From SLDF01 sp964537925 (GTDB taxonomy: Bacteria; Bacteroidota; Bacteroidia; Chitinophagales; Saprospiraceae), in the NCBI GenBank assembly GCA_964537925.1, contig CAZICV010000001.1:620001-684000 (forward strand): a DNA stretch of 64,000 nucleotides, read 5' to 3'. This document shows, one piece after another, positions 43,689-53,059 of this stretch; position 1 is the stretch's first letter; each line of letters begins with the position of its first letter. The notes beneath the pieces were generated by a model, which did not search any database, was not told where the DNA came from, and saw only the letters and a list, made by a program, of their open reading frames with translations. The translations under genes were made by a program, and so were the position numbers.

Positions 43689-44867
43689 CTAAATTCCTCT
43701 TCTCTTCATCTCCCGGAGGATGAGTTCATACTCCCGGCTCATCTCACCGGTGACAGCCGCATTCTCCTGGGTCCGTCGTATGAGGTAAGGCATGACATCG
43801 TGTACAGGACCGTAAGGCATGTACTTGGCGGAGCGGTATCCCGCTTTGGCGAGATTGAAGGTGATATTGTCGCTCATACCATAGAGCTGGCAGAACATAA
43901 AGTGCGGATGATCCTTAGGCAGACCGGCCTGGCCGATAAGCTCCGCCTGCAACTGGCTGGAAGCTGCATTGTGGGTGGCATTGCAGGAAGCGATCCGCTC
44001 GTAGTGTTTTACACAGAAACTGATTGCGGCATTGTAGTCGCGGTCCGTAGCAGCTTTGTCCGGCTGGATCGGCGAAGGCAGGCCCTTCTCCGCAGCGCGC
44101 TTGCGCTCTTTGTCCATATAGGCGCCGCGTACGATCTTGGCGCCCAGGATATACCCTCCCGTCTTTGCCTGTTCGTAACTGCTGTGTAGATAAGCCAGCC
44201 TGTCACTGCGATACATCTGGTAGGTATTGTAGACCACCGGCCGTTGCCTGTTGTACCGGTGCATCATGACACCTACGATATCATCGATCGGGTCCTGTAT
44301 CCATGTCTCCTCCGCATCGATAAACAGCGCTACGGCCTTCTCCATAGCCCGGTTGCAGATTACATCCACCCGCTTGAGCAGGCTCTGGTATTGGTGCTCC
44401 TCCTCTGTGTTGAGTCGTTCGCCAGCGTGCATTTTCTCCAGCAACGAGGTGTGGGTGAGCCCAGTGATCTTGGCGGATACCACGGGCACATTAGGCAGTG
44501 TAGCGGCGAAGTCAATGCTCCGCAGCACTTCGTTCATGGTTATGTTGAACTCCTCCTCGCTCTCCTTCGCTTCCGCGCCGTAGTCAAGAATAGCCCCTAC
44601 ACTATACTCATGCAGTTTGGCGATCGCCGGCATACACTCCAGCAGTGTACGCCCCCCGACAAACTGTTGATAGATCGTACGGCGCACGACGGGTTCGAGC
44701 AGCGGCAGCCTCAGCCTGAAGGCCAGCATACCCACTGAGGAGCCGATATTCACAAGCCATCTTTTGTTCATCAGGCTGAATAGCCTGGCCGTCTTCTTCA
44801 GTTCTTCATCACTCTTGCTGGAAAAGGCGATTTCCGTATCCTGAAAATCCAAATGGGATGGGCTCAT
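43689..44867 (-). CDS. Proline dehydrogenase
   Basis: A 392-residue FAD-dependent enzyme that oxidises proline to pyrroline-5-carboxylate. TIM-barrel motifs include VSAKITGLTHTSLLEKM, ALFIDAEETWIQDPIDDI and GAKIVRGAYMDKERKRA; the C-terminus has FCQLYGMSDNITF and AKYMPYGPVHDVMPYLIRR, matching the YxxYxx...RR proline-binding pattern. ATG 44867 was chosen because it lies 4 bp after the aroE stop and matches family length; the in-frame ATG at 44984 overlaps aroE. The second enzyme of the pathway (P5C dehydrogenase) is not nearby. Confidence 0.92.
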   Translation of the reverse strand: MSPSHLDFQDTEIAFSSKSDEELKKTARLFSLMNKRWLVNIGSSVGMLAFRLRLPLLEPVVRRTIYQQFVGGRTLLECMPAIAKLHEYSVGAILDYGAEAKESEEEFNITMNEVLRSIDFAATLPNVPVVSAKITGLTHTSLLEKMHAGERLNTEEEHQYQSLLKRVDVICNRAMEKAVALFIDAEETWIQDPIDDIVGVMMHRYNRQRPVVYNTYQMYRSDRLAYLHSSYEQAKTGGYILGAKIVRGAYMDKERKRAAEKGLPSPIQPDKAATDRDYNAAISFCVKHYERIASCNATHNAASSQLQAELIGQAGLPKDHPHFMFCQLYGMSDNITFNLAKAGYRSAKYMPYGPVHDVMPYLIRRTQENAAVTGEMSREYELILREMKRRGI

Positions 44868-44871
44868 GTCG

Positions 44872-45645
44872 TCAAAAACTGGTCTCGTGATCAGGAGGAG
44901 TGTTCCAGATGGTCCAGGCGCTCTCGGCCTGTTCCTGCAACATCCGAAGGCCGTTCCGTACAGGACAGCCCCTGGATTCTCCACGCTCCAAAAATATTGT
45001 TTTTCCGGGATTGTAGACCATGTCCATCAGATAATGTTGGGTCCCAAGCAGCCCATATTCCAGCGGCGGCGCGGAGGATATATCCGGCACCATCCCTACG
45101 GGTGTGCACTGGATCAGCAGCTCATACCCGTCCTGCAGGCAGCGGGATGCTTCCACATAGGATATCGTATCGGGGCGTCCCCCGGGCTGGCGTGAGACAA
45201 ACAGGTAAGGCCACTGCCTGCGGCGCATCTCATAGGCCGCAGCCTTGGCAGCCCCGCCCGTACCCAGTATCAGCGCTTTGAATGCCAGGCCCGTGGGCAG
45301 CCACTCATCCAGCGATCTGCGGAGACCCTCCACATCAGTATTGTATCCGGTGATGCCCCCGGGACCTATGAGCAGCGTATTGACGGCGCCGATATCGGCC
45401 GCGACAGCATCCAGTTGGTCAACATATCCCAGTACCTGCTCCTTATAGGGGATCGTTACATTCAATCCCCGCAACGACGGATAAGCTTCGATCAGCCCGG
45501 GCAACTCTGTCACAGACCGCAAGGGAAACAACCGGTAGTCTGCATCTGCAATGCCCTCCCTTTCAAACTTCTGCCTGAACCATTCCCGTGAAAATGAATG
45601 GCCTAACGGATAACCGATCAACCCGAAAAGTCTGGTGGTTTTCAT
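44872..45645 (-). CDS. aroE: Shikimate dehydrogenase
   Basis: A 257-residue NADPH-dependent enzyme that reduces 3-dehydroshikimate to shikimate in aromatic amino acid synthesis. The N-terminus has LIGYPLGHSFSREWF (shikimate-binding serines) and GLNVTIPYKEQVLGY with the catalytic lysine. AVNTLL, GYNTDVEG with the catalytic aspartate, and the nucleotide fold LILGTGGAAKAA follow. It is followed after 4 bp by proline dehydrogenase, so the two are cotranscribed despite unrelated pathways. Confidence 0.95.
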   Translation of the reverse strand: MKTTRLFGLIGYPLGHSFSREWFRQKFEREGIADADYRLFPLRSVTELPGLIEAYPSLRGLNVTIPYKEQVLGYVDQLDAVAADIGAVNTLLIGPGGITGYNTDVEGLRRSLDEWLPTGLAFKALILGTGGAAKAAAYEMRRRQWPYLFVSRQPGGRPDTISYVEASRCLQDGYELLIQCTPVGMVPDISSAPPLEYGLLGTQHYLMDMVYNPGKTIFLERGESRGCPVRNGLRMLQEQAESAWTIWNTPPDHETSF

Positions 45646-45688
45646 CTTGTGCGACTGTCAAAATGACATATTTGACCAGCAAAATACG

Positions 45689-45696
45689 TATCTTTG
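45689..45696 (+). promoter_or_regulatory. -7 promoter box for the miaB operon
   Basis: TATCTTTG is an exact TAnnTTTG, 31 bp before the miaB ATG at 45728. A TTTG lies upstream at 45671-45674 but only 14 bp away, so the -33 element is uncertain. Confidence 0.5.
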
Positions 45697-45727
45697 TCCT
45701 CCCAAAATACAAATAGCACCCGGTAAC

Positions 45728-47173
45728 ATGTACGACGACAATCCAACCCTGCTGTCTGCGGAGAAAGACATGCGTGAAGAAAGACAGGGAGAAGTGTTCT
45801 TCCGGGAAAAGTCCGCCGCGACCGAAGGCAGGAAGCGATTCTATATCGAGAGCTACGGTTGCCAGATGAACTTCTCCGACAGCGAGATCGTAGCTTCGAT
45901 CCTGGGAGAAGCCGGCTATTTGCCTATCAGGGACGTCGACCAGGCGGACCTGATCCTCATCAATACCTGCTCCATCCGCGAAAAGGCGGAAGACACCGTA
46001 CGCAAGCGCCTGCGCGCCTTTGACGCCGTCAAAAAGCGCCGTCCCGGTACGATGGTCGGGGTGCTGGGCTGTATGGCCGAGCGCCTGAAAAAGAACCTGC
46101 TCGAACAGGAACGGCTGGTAGACCTGGTCGTAGGCCCCGACGCTTACCGCAGCCTGCCGGACCTGCTCAACGAGGTGGAACTCGGCGAGAAAGGGATCAA
46201 CGTACTCCTCTCCCGGGAAGAAACCTATGCCGACATCAGCCCGGTACGCCTCGGCTCCAATGGTATCTGTGCCTTTATCTCCATCATGCGCGGCTGCGAC
46301 AATATGTGTTCCTTCTGCGTCGTACCGTTCACACGCGGACGCGAACGCAGCCGGGATCCTTTCAGTATCGTCGCGGAGGCAGGCGACCTGTTTGCGCAGG
46401 GATTCCGTGAAGTGACCCTGCTCGGCCAGAATGTGGACTCCTACAAGTGGGCACATCCCGAAGAGGACATCCGGGTCGACTTTGCCCAACTACTCGGGAT
46501 GGTCGCATCCATCCACCCCGACCTGCGTGTGCGATTCAGCACTTCGCACCCCAAAGACATCACGGACGAAGTGCTGTATACCATGGCCCGGCACGAAAAT
46601 ATCTGCAACTACATCCACCTGCCGGTACAGTCGGGCAACAGCCGTGTACTGGAACTGATGAACCGCACATATGACCGTGACTGGTATATGGAACGCGTAC
46701 GCGCCATCTACCGCATCATCCCCGGCTGTGCCATCTCATCGGATATGATCGCAGGTTTCTGCTCGGAGACAGAGGAGGAGCACCGGGATACCCTCACCAT
46801 GATGGAATTTGCCAACTACTCCATGTCCTACATGTTCTTCTACTCGGAACGGCCGGGCACACTGGCTGCCCGCAAACTGCAGGACGATGTGCCGCTGGAG
46901 ATCAAGAAGCGGCGGCTGGATGAGATCATCCGCCTGCAGAACCAGCTCTCCCATCGCCACAACCAGGCGGATATAGGCAAGACCTTCAAGGTACTCATAG
47001 AAGGAGATTCCAGGCGTTCGGACCAGGATTTCTGCGGACGCAACAGCCAGAACAAGATGATCGTATTCCCAAAAGAGGCGGGATGCCAGCCAGGTGACTA
47101 TGTATGGGTAGAAGTCCGGGAGGCTTCCAGCGCCACACTGATAGGACAGATCACCTCAGCGCCAAATGCCTGA
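45728..47173 (+). CDS. miaB: tRNA-2-methylthio-N6-dimethylallyladenosine synthase
   Basis: A 481-residue radical SAM methylthiotransferase that adds a methylthio group to i6A37 in tRNAs. The N-terminal cluster cysteines are in ESYGCQMNFSDSE, NTCSIREKA and LGCMAER; the radical SAM cluster is MRGCDNMCSFCVVPF (C-x3-C-x2-C). SSDMIAGFCSETEEEH and a TRAM domain (IGKTFKVLIEGDSRR, about 415-478) complete it. ATG 45728 was chosen over the in-frame 45635 because the promoter box lies between them. The sigma-54 activator gene begins 3 bp after the stop. Confidence 0.95.
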   Translation: MYDDNPTLLSAEKDMREERQGEVFFREKSAATEGRKRFYIESYGCQMNFSDSEIVASILGEAGYLPIRDVDQADLILINTCSIREKAEDTVRKRLRAFDAVKKRRPGTMVGVLGCMAERLKKNLLEQERLVDLVVGPDAYRSLPDLLNEVELGEKGINVLLSREETYADISPVRLGSNGICAFISIMRGCDNMCSFCVVPFTRGRERSRDPFSIVAEAGDLFAQGFREVTLLGQNVDSYKWAHPEEDIRVDFAQLLGMVASIHPDLRVRFSTSHPKDITDEVLYTMARHENICNYIHLPVQSGNSRVLELMNRTYDRDWYMERVRAIYRIIPGCAISSDMIAGFCSETEEEHRDTLTMMEFANYSMSYMFFYSERPGTLAARKLQDDVPLEIKKRRLDEIIRLQNQLSHRHNQADIGKTFKVLIEGDSRRSDQDFCGRNSQNKMIVFPKEAGCQPGDYVWVEVREASSATLIGQITSAPNA

Positions 47174-47176
47174 GCC

Positions 47177-48469
47177 ATGGACCCTCTGCAATCGATCAAA
47201 CAGCGATACGGTATCATCGGCAGTTCCCAGGCGCTGGACAATGCCCTGAGCACCGCCGTACGTGTAGCTGCTACTGACCTCACTGTGCTGATCACAGGTG
47301 AGAGCGGTGTGGGCAAAGAAGTATTCTCCAAGATCATTCACTCGCTGAGTCCCCGCAAACACAACCAATTCATAGCGGTCAACTGCGGAGCGATCCCAGA
47401 AGGCACGATCAACTCCGAGCTTTTCGGCCACGAGAAGGGTTCCTTCACAGGCGCTACCGGCGATCGTAAGGGTTATTTCGAGACGGTGGACGGCGGCACC
47501 ATCTTCCTGGACGAGATCGGCGAGATGCCGCTGGACACCCAGGCTTTCCTGTTGCGCATACTGGAGAGCGGCGAGTTCATGCGGGTAGGCGCTTCCAAAG
47601 TGCTCAAGACCAATGTACGCGTCATCGCCGCCACCAATGTCCAGCTCGAAGACAAGATCCGCAACGGGCGGTTCAGAGAGGACCTGTACTACCGGCTCAA
47701 TACTGTACCGATCCGCGTGCCCGCGCTCAAGGAGCGCCGGGAAGATATCTATATGCTGTTCCGCAAGTTTGCCGTGGACTTTGCCGAACGCTACCATGCC
47801 CCGCCGATCCAGTTGTCTGAAGGAGCCCGCTACCTGCTGGAGCGATACGACTGGCCCGGCAATATCCGCGAACTCAAGAACGTAGCGGAACAACTGTCCG
47901 TGATGGCCGAGGACAAACTGGTAGCCGAGGAGGACCTGATCAGGTTTGTCCCGCAACTCACCCGCCGCAACCTGCCCGTACCGGGTGGACAGTACAGCGG
48001 ACAGGATGGAGGATTGCAGGAGCGTGAGATACTCTACAAGCTGCTTTTCGAGATGAAGGGGGACCTCAACGAACTCAAAAAACTGGTCTTCGAACTCATC
48101 AAATCCAACGATCTCCAGGTCCCCGACAGCCACGCATTCACCCAACTACTCGGACCTGGCACAGGGTCTTCGGGCCTCTCGGACCAGGGCTATTACAGGG
48201 ACGAAGAGCCTGAGGCTGCCATCCGCACGAGCTACCGCGAGCGACCTGAAGAAAAGATACGGCCGGTGATACTCGACGGCCCGCTCTCCCAGCATTACGA
48301 GCAGACGGAAGTCGTAGACGAAAACCTGTCCCTCGAGGATATGGAAAACGAGATGATCCGCAAGGCACTGAAAAAATTCAGCGGCCGCAGAAAAGAGGCC
48401 GCCGCCGAACTAGGTATCTCCGAACGTACGTTGTACCGCAAGATCAGGCAATACAATATCCCGGACTGA
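47177..48469 (+). CDS. Sigma-54-dependent transcriptional activator without receiver domain
   Basis: A 430-residue AAA+ activator with a Fis-type HTH (GRRKEAAAELGISERTLYRK) at the C-terminus. Walker A is TGESGVGKEVF, Walker B GGTIFLDEIGEMP, and the sigma-54 contact loop is GSFTGA where GAFTGA is usual. No receiver, GAF or PAS domain precedes the AAA+ domain, so input must come from elsewhere or be constitutive. It starts 3 bp after miaB and precedes lptE by 1 bp, so it is part of that operon. Its targets are unknown. Confidence 0.93.
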   Translation: MDPLQSIKQRYGIIGSSQALDNALSTAVRVAATDLTVLITGESGVGKEVFSKIIHSLSPRKHNQFIAVNCGAIPEGTINSELFGHEKGSFTGATGDRKGYFETVDGGTIFLDEIGEMPLDTQAFLLRILESGEFMRVGASKVLKTNVRVIAATNVQLEDKIRNGRFREDLYYRLNTVPIRVPALKERREDIYMLFRKFAVDFAERYHAPPIQLSEGARYLLERYDWPGNIRELKNVAEQLSVMAEDKLVAEEDLIRFVPQLTRRNLPVPGGQYSGQDGGLQEREILYKLLFEMKGDLNELKKLVFELIKSNDLQVPDSHAFTQLLGPGTGSSGLSDQGYYRDEEPEAAIRTSYRERPEEKIRPVILDGPLSQHYEQTEVVDENLSLEDMENEMIRKALKKFSGRRKEAAAELGISERTLYRKIRQYNIPD

Positions 48470-48470
48470 T

Positions 48471-48989
48471 ATGGATCTGCGCGTAACACTGCCCGGCCGG
48501 TTTTACTGGCTGCTGACTGCCACACTGCTGGCGGGGCTCTCGGCCTGCTATTCTTTCAAGGGCATCAGCATACCCGTCGACGTCAGCACATATTATATCC
48601 CCGTTTTCGACATCCGTGCGATCAATGCGCCTCCGACCGTAGGGCAGCAATTCTCGGAGCGGCTCAAGGACAAAGTGCGCAACGAATCCCGGCTCATCTG
48701 GAATGAAGAGAATCCCGACATAGAATTTACCGGTTCGATCGCCGACTTTCGCGTGATCCCCGTAGCACCGCAGCCCGGCGAGACCGTCGCGCTCAACCGG
48801 CTGGAGATCACGGTCAGTGTGCAGTTTATCAACCACAAGGACGAAAAGAAGAACTGGAAGAACAATTTCTCATTCTTCAACGATTTCCCGACCGACCAGA
48901 ACCTGCTCGATGTACAGGACGGCCTAATCACCAATATCTATGAGCAGCTGGTCGAGGACATCTTCAACAAAGCCTTTACCGACTGGTAG
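48471..48989 (+). CDS. lptE: LptE-type LPS-assembly lipoprotein
   Basis: A 172-residue lipoprotein with a lipobox LLAGLSAC (C24-26 region). The body matches the LptE/DUF799-like pattern of Bacteroidota: CYSFKGISIPVDVSTYYIP, FSERLKDKVRNESRLIW, and IEFTGSIADFRVIPV. LptE plugs the LptD barrel that inserts lipopolysaccharide into the outer membrane. It lies 1 bp after the sigma-54 activator stop and 33 bp before the repeat protein. Confidence 0.87.
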   Translation: MDLRVTLPGRFYWLLTATLLAGLSACYSFKGISIPVDVSTYYIPVFDIRAINAPPTVGQQFSERLKDKVRNESRLIWNEENPDIEFTGSIADFRVIPVAPQPGETVALNRLEITVSVQFINHKDEKKNWKNNFSFFNDFPTDQNLLDVQDGLITNIYEQLVEDIFNKAFTDW

Positions 48990-49022
48990 CCATATCAGCC
49001 AAAACTTAGCATATTTACACGC

Positions 49023-50390
49023 ATGAATTGGGAGCAAATACGAGCATGCTGGGAAGACAGCGAGCTGCTGCGCCGGGTGGATGCGGCAGACCTGGAAGTC
49101 TGGGCCGACCAGTTTCCCGCAGTTCCCCTGTTTAAGGCGCTGTTGATACGCAAACAGATCATCGAGCAGGGCTCTCCCGATCCTGTGCTCTGGCAGCGGC
49201 TGCTGCTCCAATGGCCTGAGCCAGATATAGCCTGGCTGCAACACGGTGGCAGAAGCCTCCCGGACATAGCTGTGCTGACCGGGGCCGACGCCGTTCCCGG
49301 AGAGCCTGCCCCGGAAGAGCATACAGAGGCCTCGCCACAACCGGAAGACCCAACCACCGGCGGGCTGCATCTGTCACTGCCTCACCTGGGATTCCTGTAC
49401 GAACAGCCGGGCCACTCAACGGGGCAGTCTGAGCCTGTCGCCCCGGATAGCGAAAACCCACCGGCCACCGCTCCACAAGAAGAACAACAACCGGCCTCGT
49501 CATCCACCGAACCAGCCGGGAAAACACCGTTCTCGCTGGAAGGGCTGCTGCCTCACCTTGGGTTTGTCTATTCCCTGGAAACACCTGTCAGCGGCACTCC
49601 GACCGCAGCAGAGATACCGGCTGAAGCTCCTGCCCGGGATAGCAGCCCGGCCGTTGCCGGGACAGTTGATACCGGAACAAAAGATACGGCAGAGACAACA
49701 CCTCCGCTGCACACCCTCCTGCCTCACCTAGGGTTCCTGTGGCAGTTGCCCGCCCACGGGCAGCAGGACGCACAGGAAACGCCGACCGGCAAAACCGACG
49801 GGCCCTCCGGGGTCTCCGGCGACTCCGCCCCGGTCTCCGAACAAAATAACGACGCAGACTTGCCGCAACCACCCGCTTCCCGTATCTTTTCGTCTATGGA
49901 GCAGGACAAATACACACCGCAGTTGCCCGGCGAAGACACTGATCCGGATACCGGCTATCATCCTTCTTCATTTATCCGCTGGCTCAGGTCCAGGTCCGCC
50001 AATCAGGAAGAGCAGTCCCCGGCTGGATCACTGCCGGTGAAACAGCAACAATCCAGCCATGCCCGGTTGGTCCGCCCGGAAGAAACAGACCTCCCCGGAA
50101 TAGATATAGCCGGAGAGCGAAAAGAACTCAAGGCTCACAAAAAGGATAAGAAAACCAAAAAGAAAAAAAAGAAGGACAAGAAACAGCGCAAGAAAGAAGC
50201 GCTGGAAGCTTTCATCTACAAAAGCCTCGACGAGCCCGAAGAGCTTGTATCAGAAACATTTGCAGCTCTGCTGGCCGAACAGGGCCACCGTGACAAGGCA
50301 ATACAGATGTATGAAAAATTGCGCTTGCGCTATCCGGAAAAAAGTAGTTTCTTTGCGTCCACTATTGAAGACCTGAAAAAAAGGACATAA
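49023..50390 (+). CDS. Low-complexity protein with PHLGF repeats and a lysine-rich stretch
   Basis: A 455-residue protein of unknown function. Residues 1-75 are an ordered domain (MNWEQIRACWEDSELLRRV). Residues about 110-250 hold three copies of a short motif: LSLPHLGFLYEQ, LLPHLGFVYSLE and LLPHLGFLWQLP, about 60-65 residues apart, in proline- and serine-rich linkers. A strongly basic segment (KAHKKDKKTKKKKKKDKKQ) follows near 365-395. The last 50 residues look like a single TPR (DKAIQMYEKLRLRYPEKS). It sits between lptE and secG (2 bp before secG) in the same orientation, which hints at an envelope-related role. Confidence 0.7.
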   Translation: MNWEQIRACWEDSELLRRVDAADLEVWADQFPAVPLFKALLIRKQIIEQGSPDPVLWQRLLLQWPEPDIAWLQHGGRSLPDIAVLTGADAVPGEPAPEEHTEASPQPEDPTTGGLHLSLPHLGFLYEQPGHSTGQSEPVAPDSENPPATAPQEEQQPASSSTEPAGKTPFSLEGLLPHLGFVYSLETPVSGTPTAAEIPAEAPARDSSPAVAGTVDTGTKDTAETTPPLHTLLPHLGFLWQLPAHGQQDAQETPTGKTDGPSGVSGDSAPVSEQNNDADLPQPPASRIFSSMEQDKYTPQLPGEDTDPDTGYHPSSFIRWLRSRSANQEEQSPAGSLPVKQQQSSHARLVRPEETDLPGIDIAGERKELKAHKKDKKTKKKKKKDKKQRKKEALEAFIYKSLDEPEELVSETFAALLAEQGHRDKAIQMYEKLRLRYPEKSSFFASTIEDLKKRT

Positions 50391-50392
50391 TC

Positions 50393-50656
50393 ATGTTGAC
50401 ACTTATAACGGTTTTGATCGCCCTGGTATGTATCGTACTGATGGCGGCTATCCTCATACAAAACCCTAAAGGAGGCGGTATCGACTCCACTTTCGGGGGA
50501 GCGGGCGCAAACCAGATGTTCGGAGCTGCCAGGTCTGCAGATTTCATCGTGAAACTGACCTGGGGCCTCGCTGCGGCGCTTGTAGTGCTTTGCATCATTG
50601 CTTCGCTGATGGTCAATACACCGGGAGCAACGGAGACGCCACTGCTCTCTCAATAA
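50393..50656 (+). CDS. secG: Preprotein translocase subunit SecG
   Basis: An 87-residue protein with two membrane helices (LITVLIALVCIVLMAAILI; LAAALVVLCIIASLMV) and the family signature NPKGGGIDSTFGGAGA between them. SecG aids SecYE in protein export across the inner membrane. It is the last gene of the miaB-to-secG block and is followed by a terminator. Confidence 0.94.
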   Translation: MLTLITVLIALVCIVLMAAILIQNPKGGGIDSTFGGAGANQMFGAARSADFIVKLTWGLAAALVVLCIIASLMVNTPGATETPLLSQ

Positions 50657-50676
50657 GATAAATAACACTTCTGTGC

Positions 50677-50710
50677 AAAAGCCCGCCGGTCAGCCGCTGC
50701 GGGCTTTTTT
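50677..50710 (+). terminator. Intrinsic terminator after secG
   Basis: AAAAGCCCGC pairs with GCGGGCTTTT across a 12-base loop, then T continues. It separates the miaB-secG block from groES. Confidence 0.88.
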
Positions 50711-50905
50711 CATTGTACTACGGCCCGGTCGGAATGCAGCGGCTACACTGACATTTTTGCCTGCAAGTCATCTCAAGAGACCATTCCTGACATGCTTTCC
50801 TGCAAAATTGACAGAACAAACAGAATGGCATACACTTCGCTAATAGCTGTATGTCAAACCATACATTTAACCGCTTATTTAGATAACCAAACTAAAACAG
50901 GATTT

Positions 50906-51169
50906 ATGAAACCGATCAACGACAGAGTAGTGATCAAGCCTTCTCCGGCTGAGGAGAAAACCAAAGGAGGGATCATCATCCCGGACACGGCCAAAGAAAA
51001 GCCGCAGAGAGGAGAGGTAGTAGCAGTAGGTCCCGGCAAAGATGGCAATCTGATGACCGTCCAGGTCGGCGACATTGTACTGTACGGCAAATACTCAGGC
51101 CAGGAACTCCACCACGAAGGTCAGGACTACCTGATCATGCGTGAAGACGATATACTCGTTATCCTGTAA
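50906..51169 (+). CDS. groES: Co-chaperonin GroES
   Basis: An 87-residue GroES: MKPINDRVVIKPSPAEEKT at the start, then KGGIIIPDTAKEKP (mobile loop) and YGKYSGQELHHEGQDYLIM. It caps GroEL during protein folding. ATG 50906 was chosen over the in-frame 50792 by family alignment. A GG-N10-GC element lies at 50826-50841, 65 bp upstream. No CIRCE-like inverted repeat is seen. Confidence 0.96.
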   Translation: MKPINDRVVIKPSPAEEKTKGGIIIPDTAKEKPQRGEVVAVGPGKDGNLMTVQVGDIVLYGKYSGQELHHEGQDYLIMREDDILVIL

Positions 51170-51218
51170 TTTTTTCTCTGAAAGATCACATTTGACAAAC
51201 TTCAAAAATCAATAAATC

Positions 51219-52853
51219 ATGGCTAAAGAAATTAGCTTCAATACGGATGCCAGGAGCGAGCTCAAAGCAGGTATCGACGCGCTGGCAAACGCGGTAAAAG
51301 TGACGCTCGGTCCCAAAGGAAGGAACGTAGTGATACAGAAAAGCTTCGGCGCTCCACTGGTTACCAAGGATGGCGTCACTGTAGCTAAAGAAATAGAGCT
51401 GGAGAGCCCTGTACAGAACATGGGCGCTCAGATGGTCAAGGAAGTAGCTTCCAAGACGGCGGATATCGCCGGCGACGGTACTACGACCGCTACCGTACTG
51501 GCTCAGGCAATGATCTCTGCAGGTATGAAGAACGTAACTGCCGGCGCCAACCCCATGGACCTGAAAAGAGGTATGGACAAGGCGGTGAAAGCAGTGGTAG
51601 AACACCTCAAGTCACAGTCCGAGATCATCGGCGACGACTTCGAAAAGATCCAGCAGGTAGCTGCTATCTCCGCCAACAACGATGAGGAGATCGGAAGCCT
51701 GATCGCCGATGCCATGAAACGCGTTTCCAAAGACGGCGTCATCACGGTAGAGGAAGCCAAAGGAACGGATACCTATGTAGAAGAAGTAATGGGTATGCAG
51801 TTTGACCGTGGCTACCTGTCCCCGTATTTCATCACCAACGCGGATGAAATGACGACAGAATACGAAAATCCCTATATCCTGATCTACGACAAGAAGATCT
51901 CCAATATGCAGGAGATGCTACCGATCCTGGAGAAAACCGTACAGACAGGCCGCCCGATGCTGATCATCGCAGAAGATGTGGAGAGCCAGGCCCTGGGCGT
52001 ACTCGTAGTCAACAGGCTGAGAGCAGGTCTGAAAGTAGTTGCAGTGAAGGCTCCCGGCTTCGGTGACCGTCGCAAAGCCATGCTGGAAGATATCGCCACC
52101 CTGACGGGAGGTACCGTGATCTCCGAAGAGCAGGGGTACAAGCTCGAGAATACGGAACTGAGCCACCTCGGCCAGGCAGAGAAGATCAGCATCGACAAAG
52201 ACAATACGACAGTCGTCAACGGTCGCGGCAGTGAAGAAGCGATCAAGGCACGTATCAACCAGATCAAGCAACAGATCGAAGCTACTACGTCAGACTACGA
52301 TCGCGAGAAACTCCAGGAGCGTCTTGCCAAGCTGGCAGGCGGTGTAGCTGTACTGTATGTAGGCGCTGCCACTGAAGTGGAGATGAAAGAGAAGAAAGAC
52401 CGCGTAGACGACGCGCTGCACGCTACACGCGCAGCGATCGAAGAAGGTATCGTATCGGGTGGTGGCGTAGCCCTGATCCGCACGATCAGCAGCATTGCGG
52501 ACCTTAAGGGCGCCAATGAAGATGAGACCATCGGTATACAGATCGTGCGCAAGGCGCTCGAATCACCGCTGCGTATCATCTCCGAGAATGCCGGTGTAGA
52601 AGGCTCCGTCGTACTGCAGGAAGTCATGCGCAACAGCGGCTCTTACGGCTACAACGCGCGTACGGACAAATACGAGGATATGAAACAGGCTGGTATCATA
52701 GACCCGACCAAAGTGGCTCGTGTTGCGTTGGAAAACGCCAACTCGATCGCAGGTATGGTCCTGACGACCGAGTGTGTGATCAACGACAAGCCGGAACCCA
52801 AAGAACCCGCTATGCCGGCTGGCATGGGCGGAGGAATGGGCGGCATGATGTAA
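51219..52853 (+). CDS. groL: Chaperonin GroEL
   Basis: A 544-residue chaperonin. The ATP-binding sequences VTLGPKGRNVVIQ and GDGTTTATVLAQAM, the substrate-binding apical domain, and the C-terminal GGMGGM-type tail (GMGGGMGGMM) are all present. Length is normal. It follows groES after 49 bp, forming the usual groES-groEL operon, and is followed by a terminator. Confidence 0.98.
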   Translation: MAKEISFNTDARSELKAGIDALANAVKVTLGPKGRNVVIQKSFGAPLVTKDGVTVAKEIELESPVQNMGAQMVKEVASKTADIAGDGTTTATVLAQAMISAGMKNVTAGANPMDLKRGMDKAVKAVVEHLKSQSEIIGDDFEKIQQVAAISANNDEEIGSLIADAMKRVSKDGVITVEEAKGTDTYVEEVMGMQFDRGYLSPYFITNADEMTTEYENPYILIYDKKISNMQEMLPILEKTVQTGRPMLIIAEDVESQALGVLVVNRLRAGLKVVAVKAPGFGDRRKAMLEDIATLTGGTVISEEQGYKLENTELSHLGQAEKISIDKDNTTVVNGRGSEEAIKARINQIKQQIEATTSDYDREKLQERLAKLAGGVAVLYVGAATEVEMKEKKDRVDDALHATRAAIEEGIVSGGGVALIRTISSIADLKGANEDETIGIQIVRKALESPLRIISENAGVEGSVVLQEVMRNSGSYGYNARTDKYEDMKQAGIIDPTKVARVALENANSIAGMVLTTECVINDKPEPKEPAMPAGMGGGMGGMM

Positions 52854-52894
52854 TCCGCGCGCCTAGGATTTTCCAGACATTCTACGACAATGAG

Positions 52895-52925
52895 ACCCTG
52901 CCCGTTCTGCGTGGCAGGGTTTTTT
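52895..52925 (+). terminator. Intrinsic terminator after groEL
   Basis: ACCCTGCC pairs with GGCAGGGT across a 10-base loop, followed by T5. Confidence 0.9.
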
Positions 52926-53059
52926 ATGTACGGCCTTCTCCTGTCGGATACTTATTTCTTGGGCTGTGGAAGAGACCGGCCGGTTCTTCCAGCCAATACC
53001 TGGCCCCTTCTGGCGTCAATTCTTTATTTTTGAGGGCTACCAAATAACCCGATAGACCC

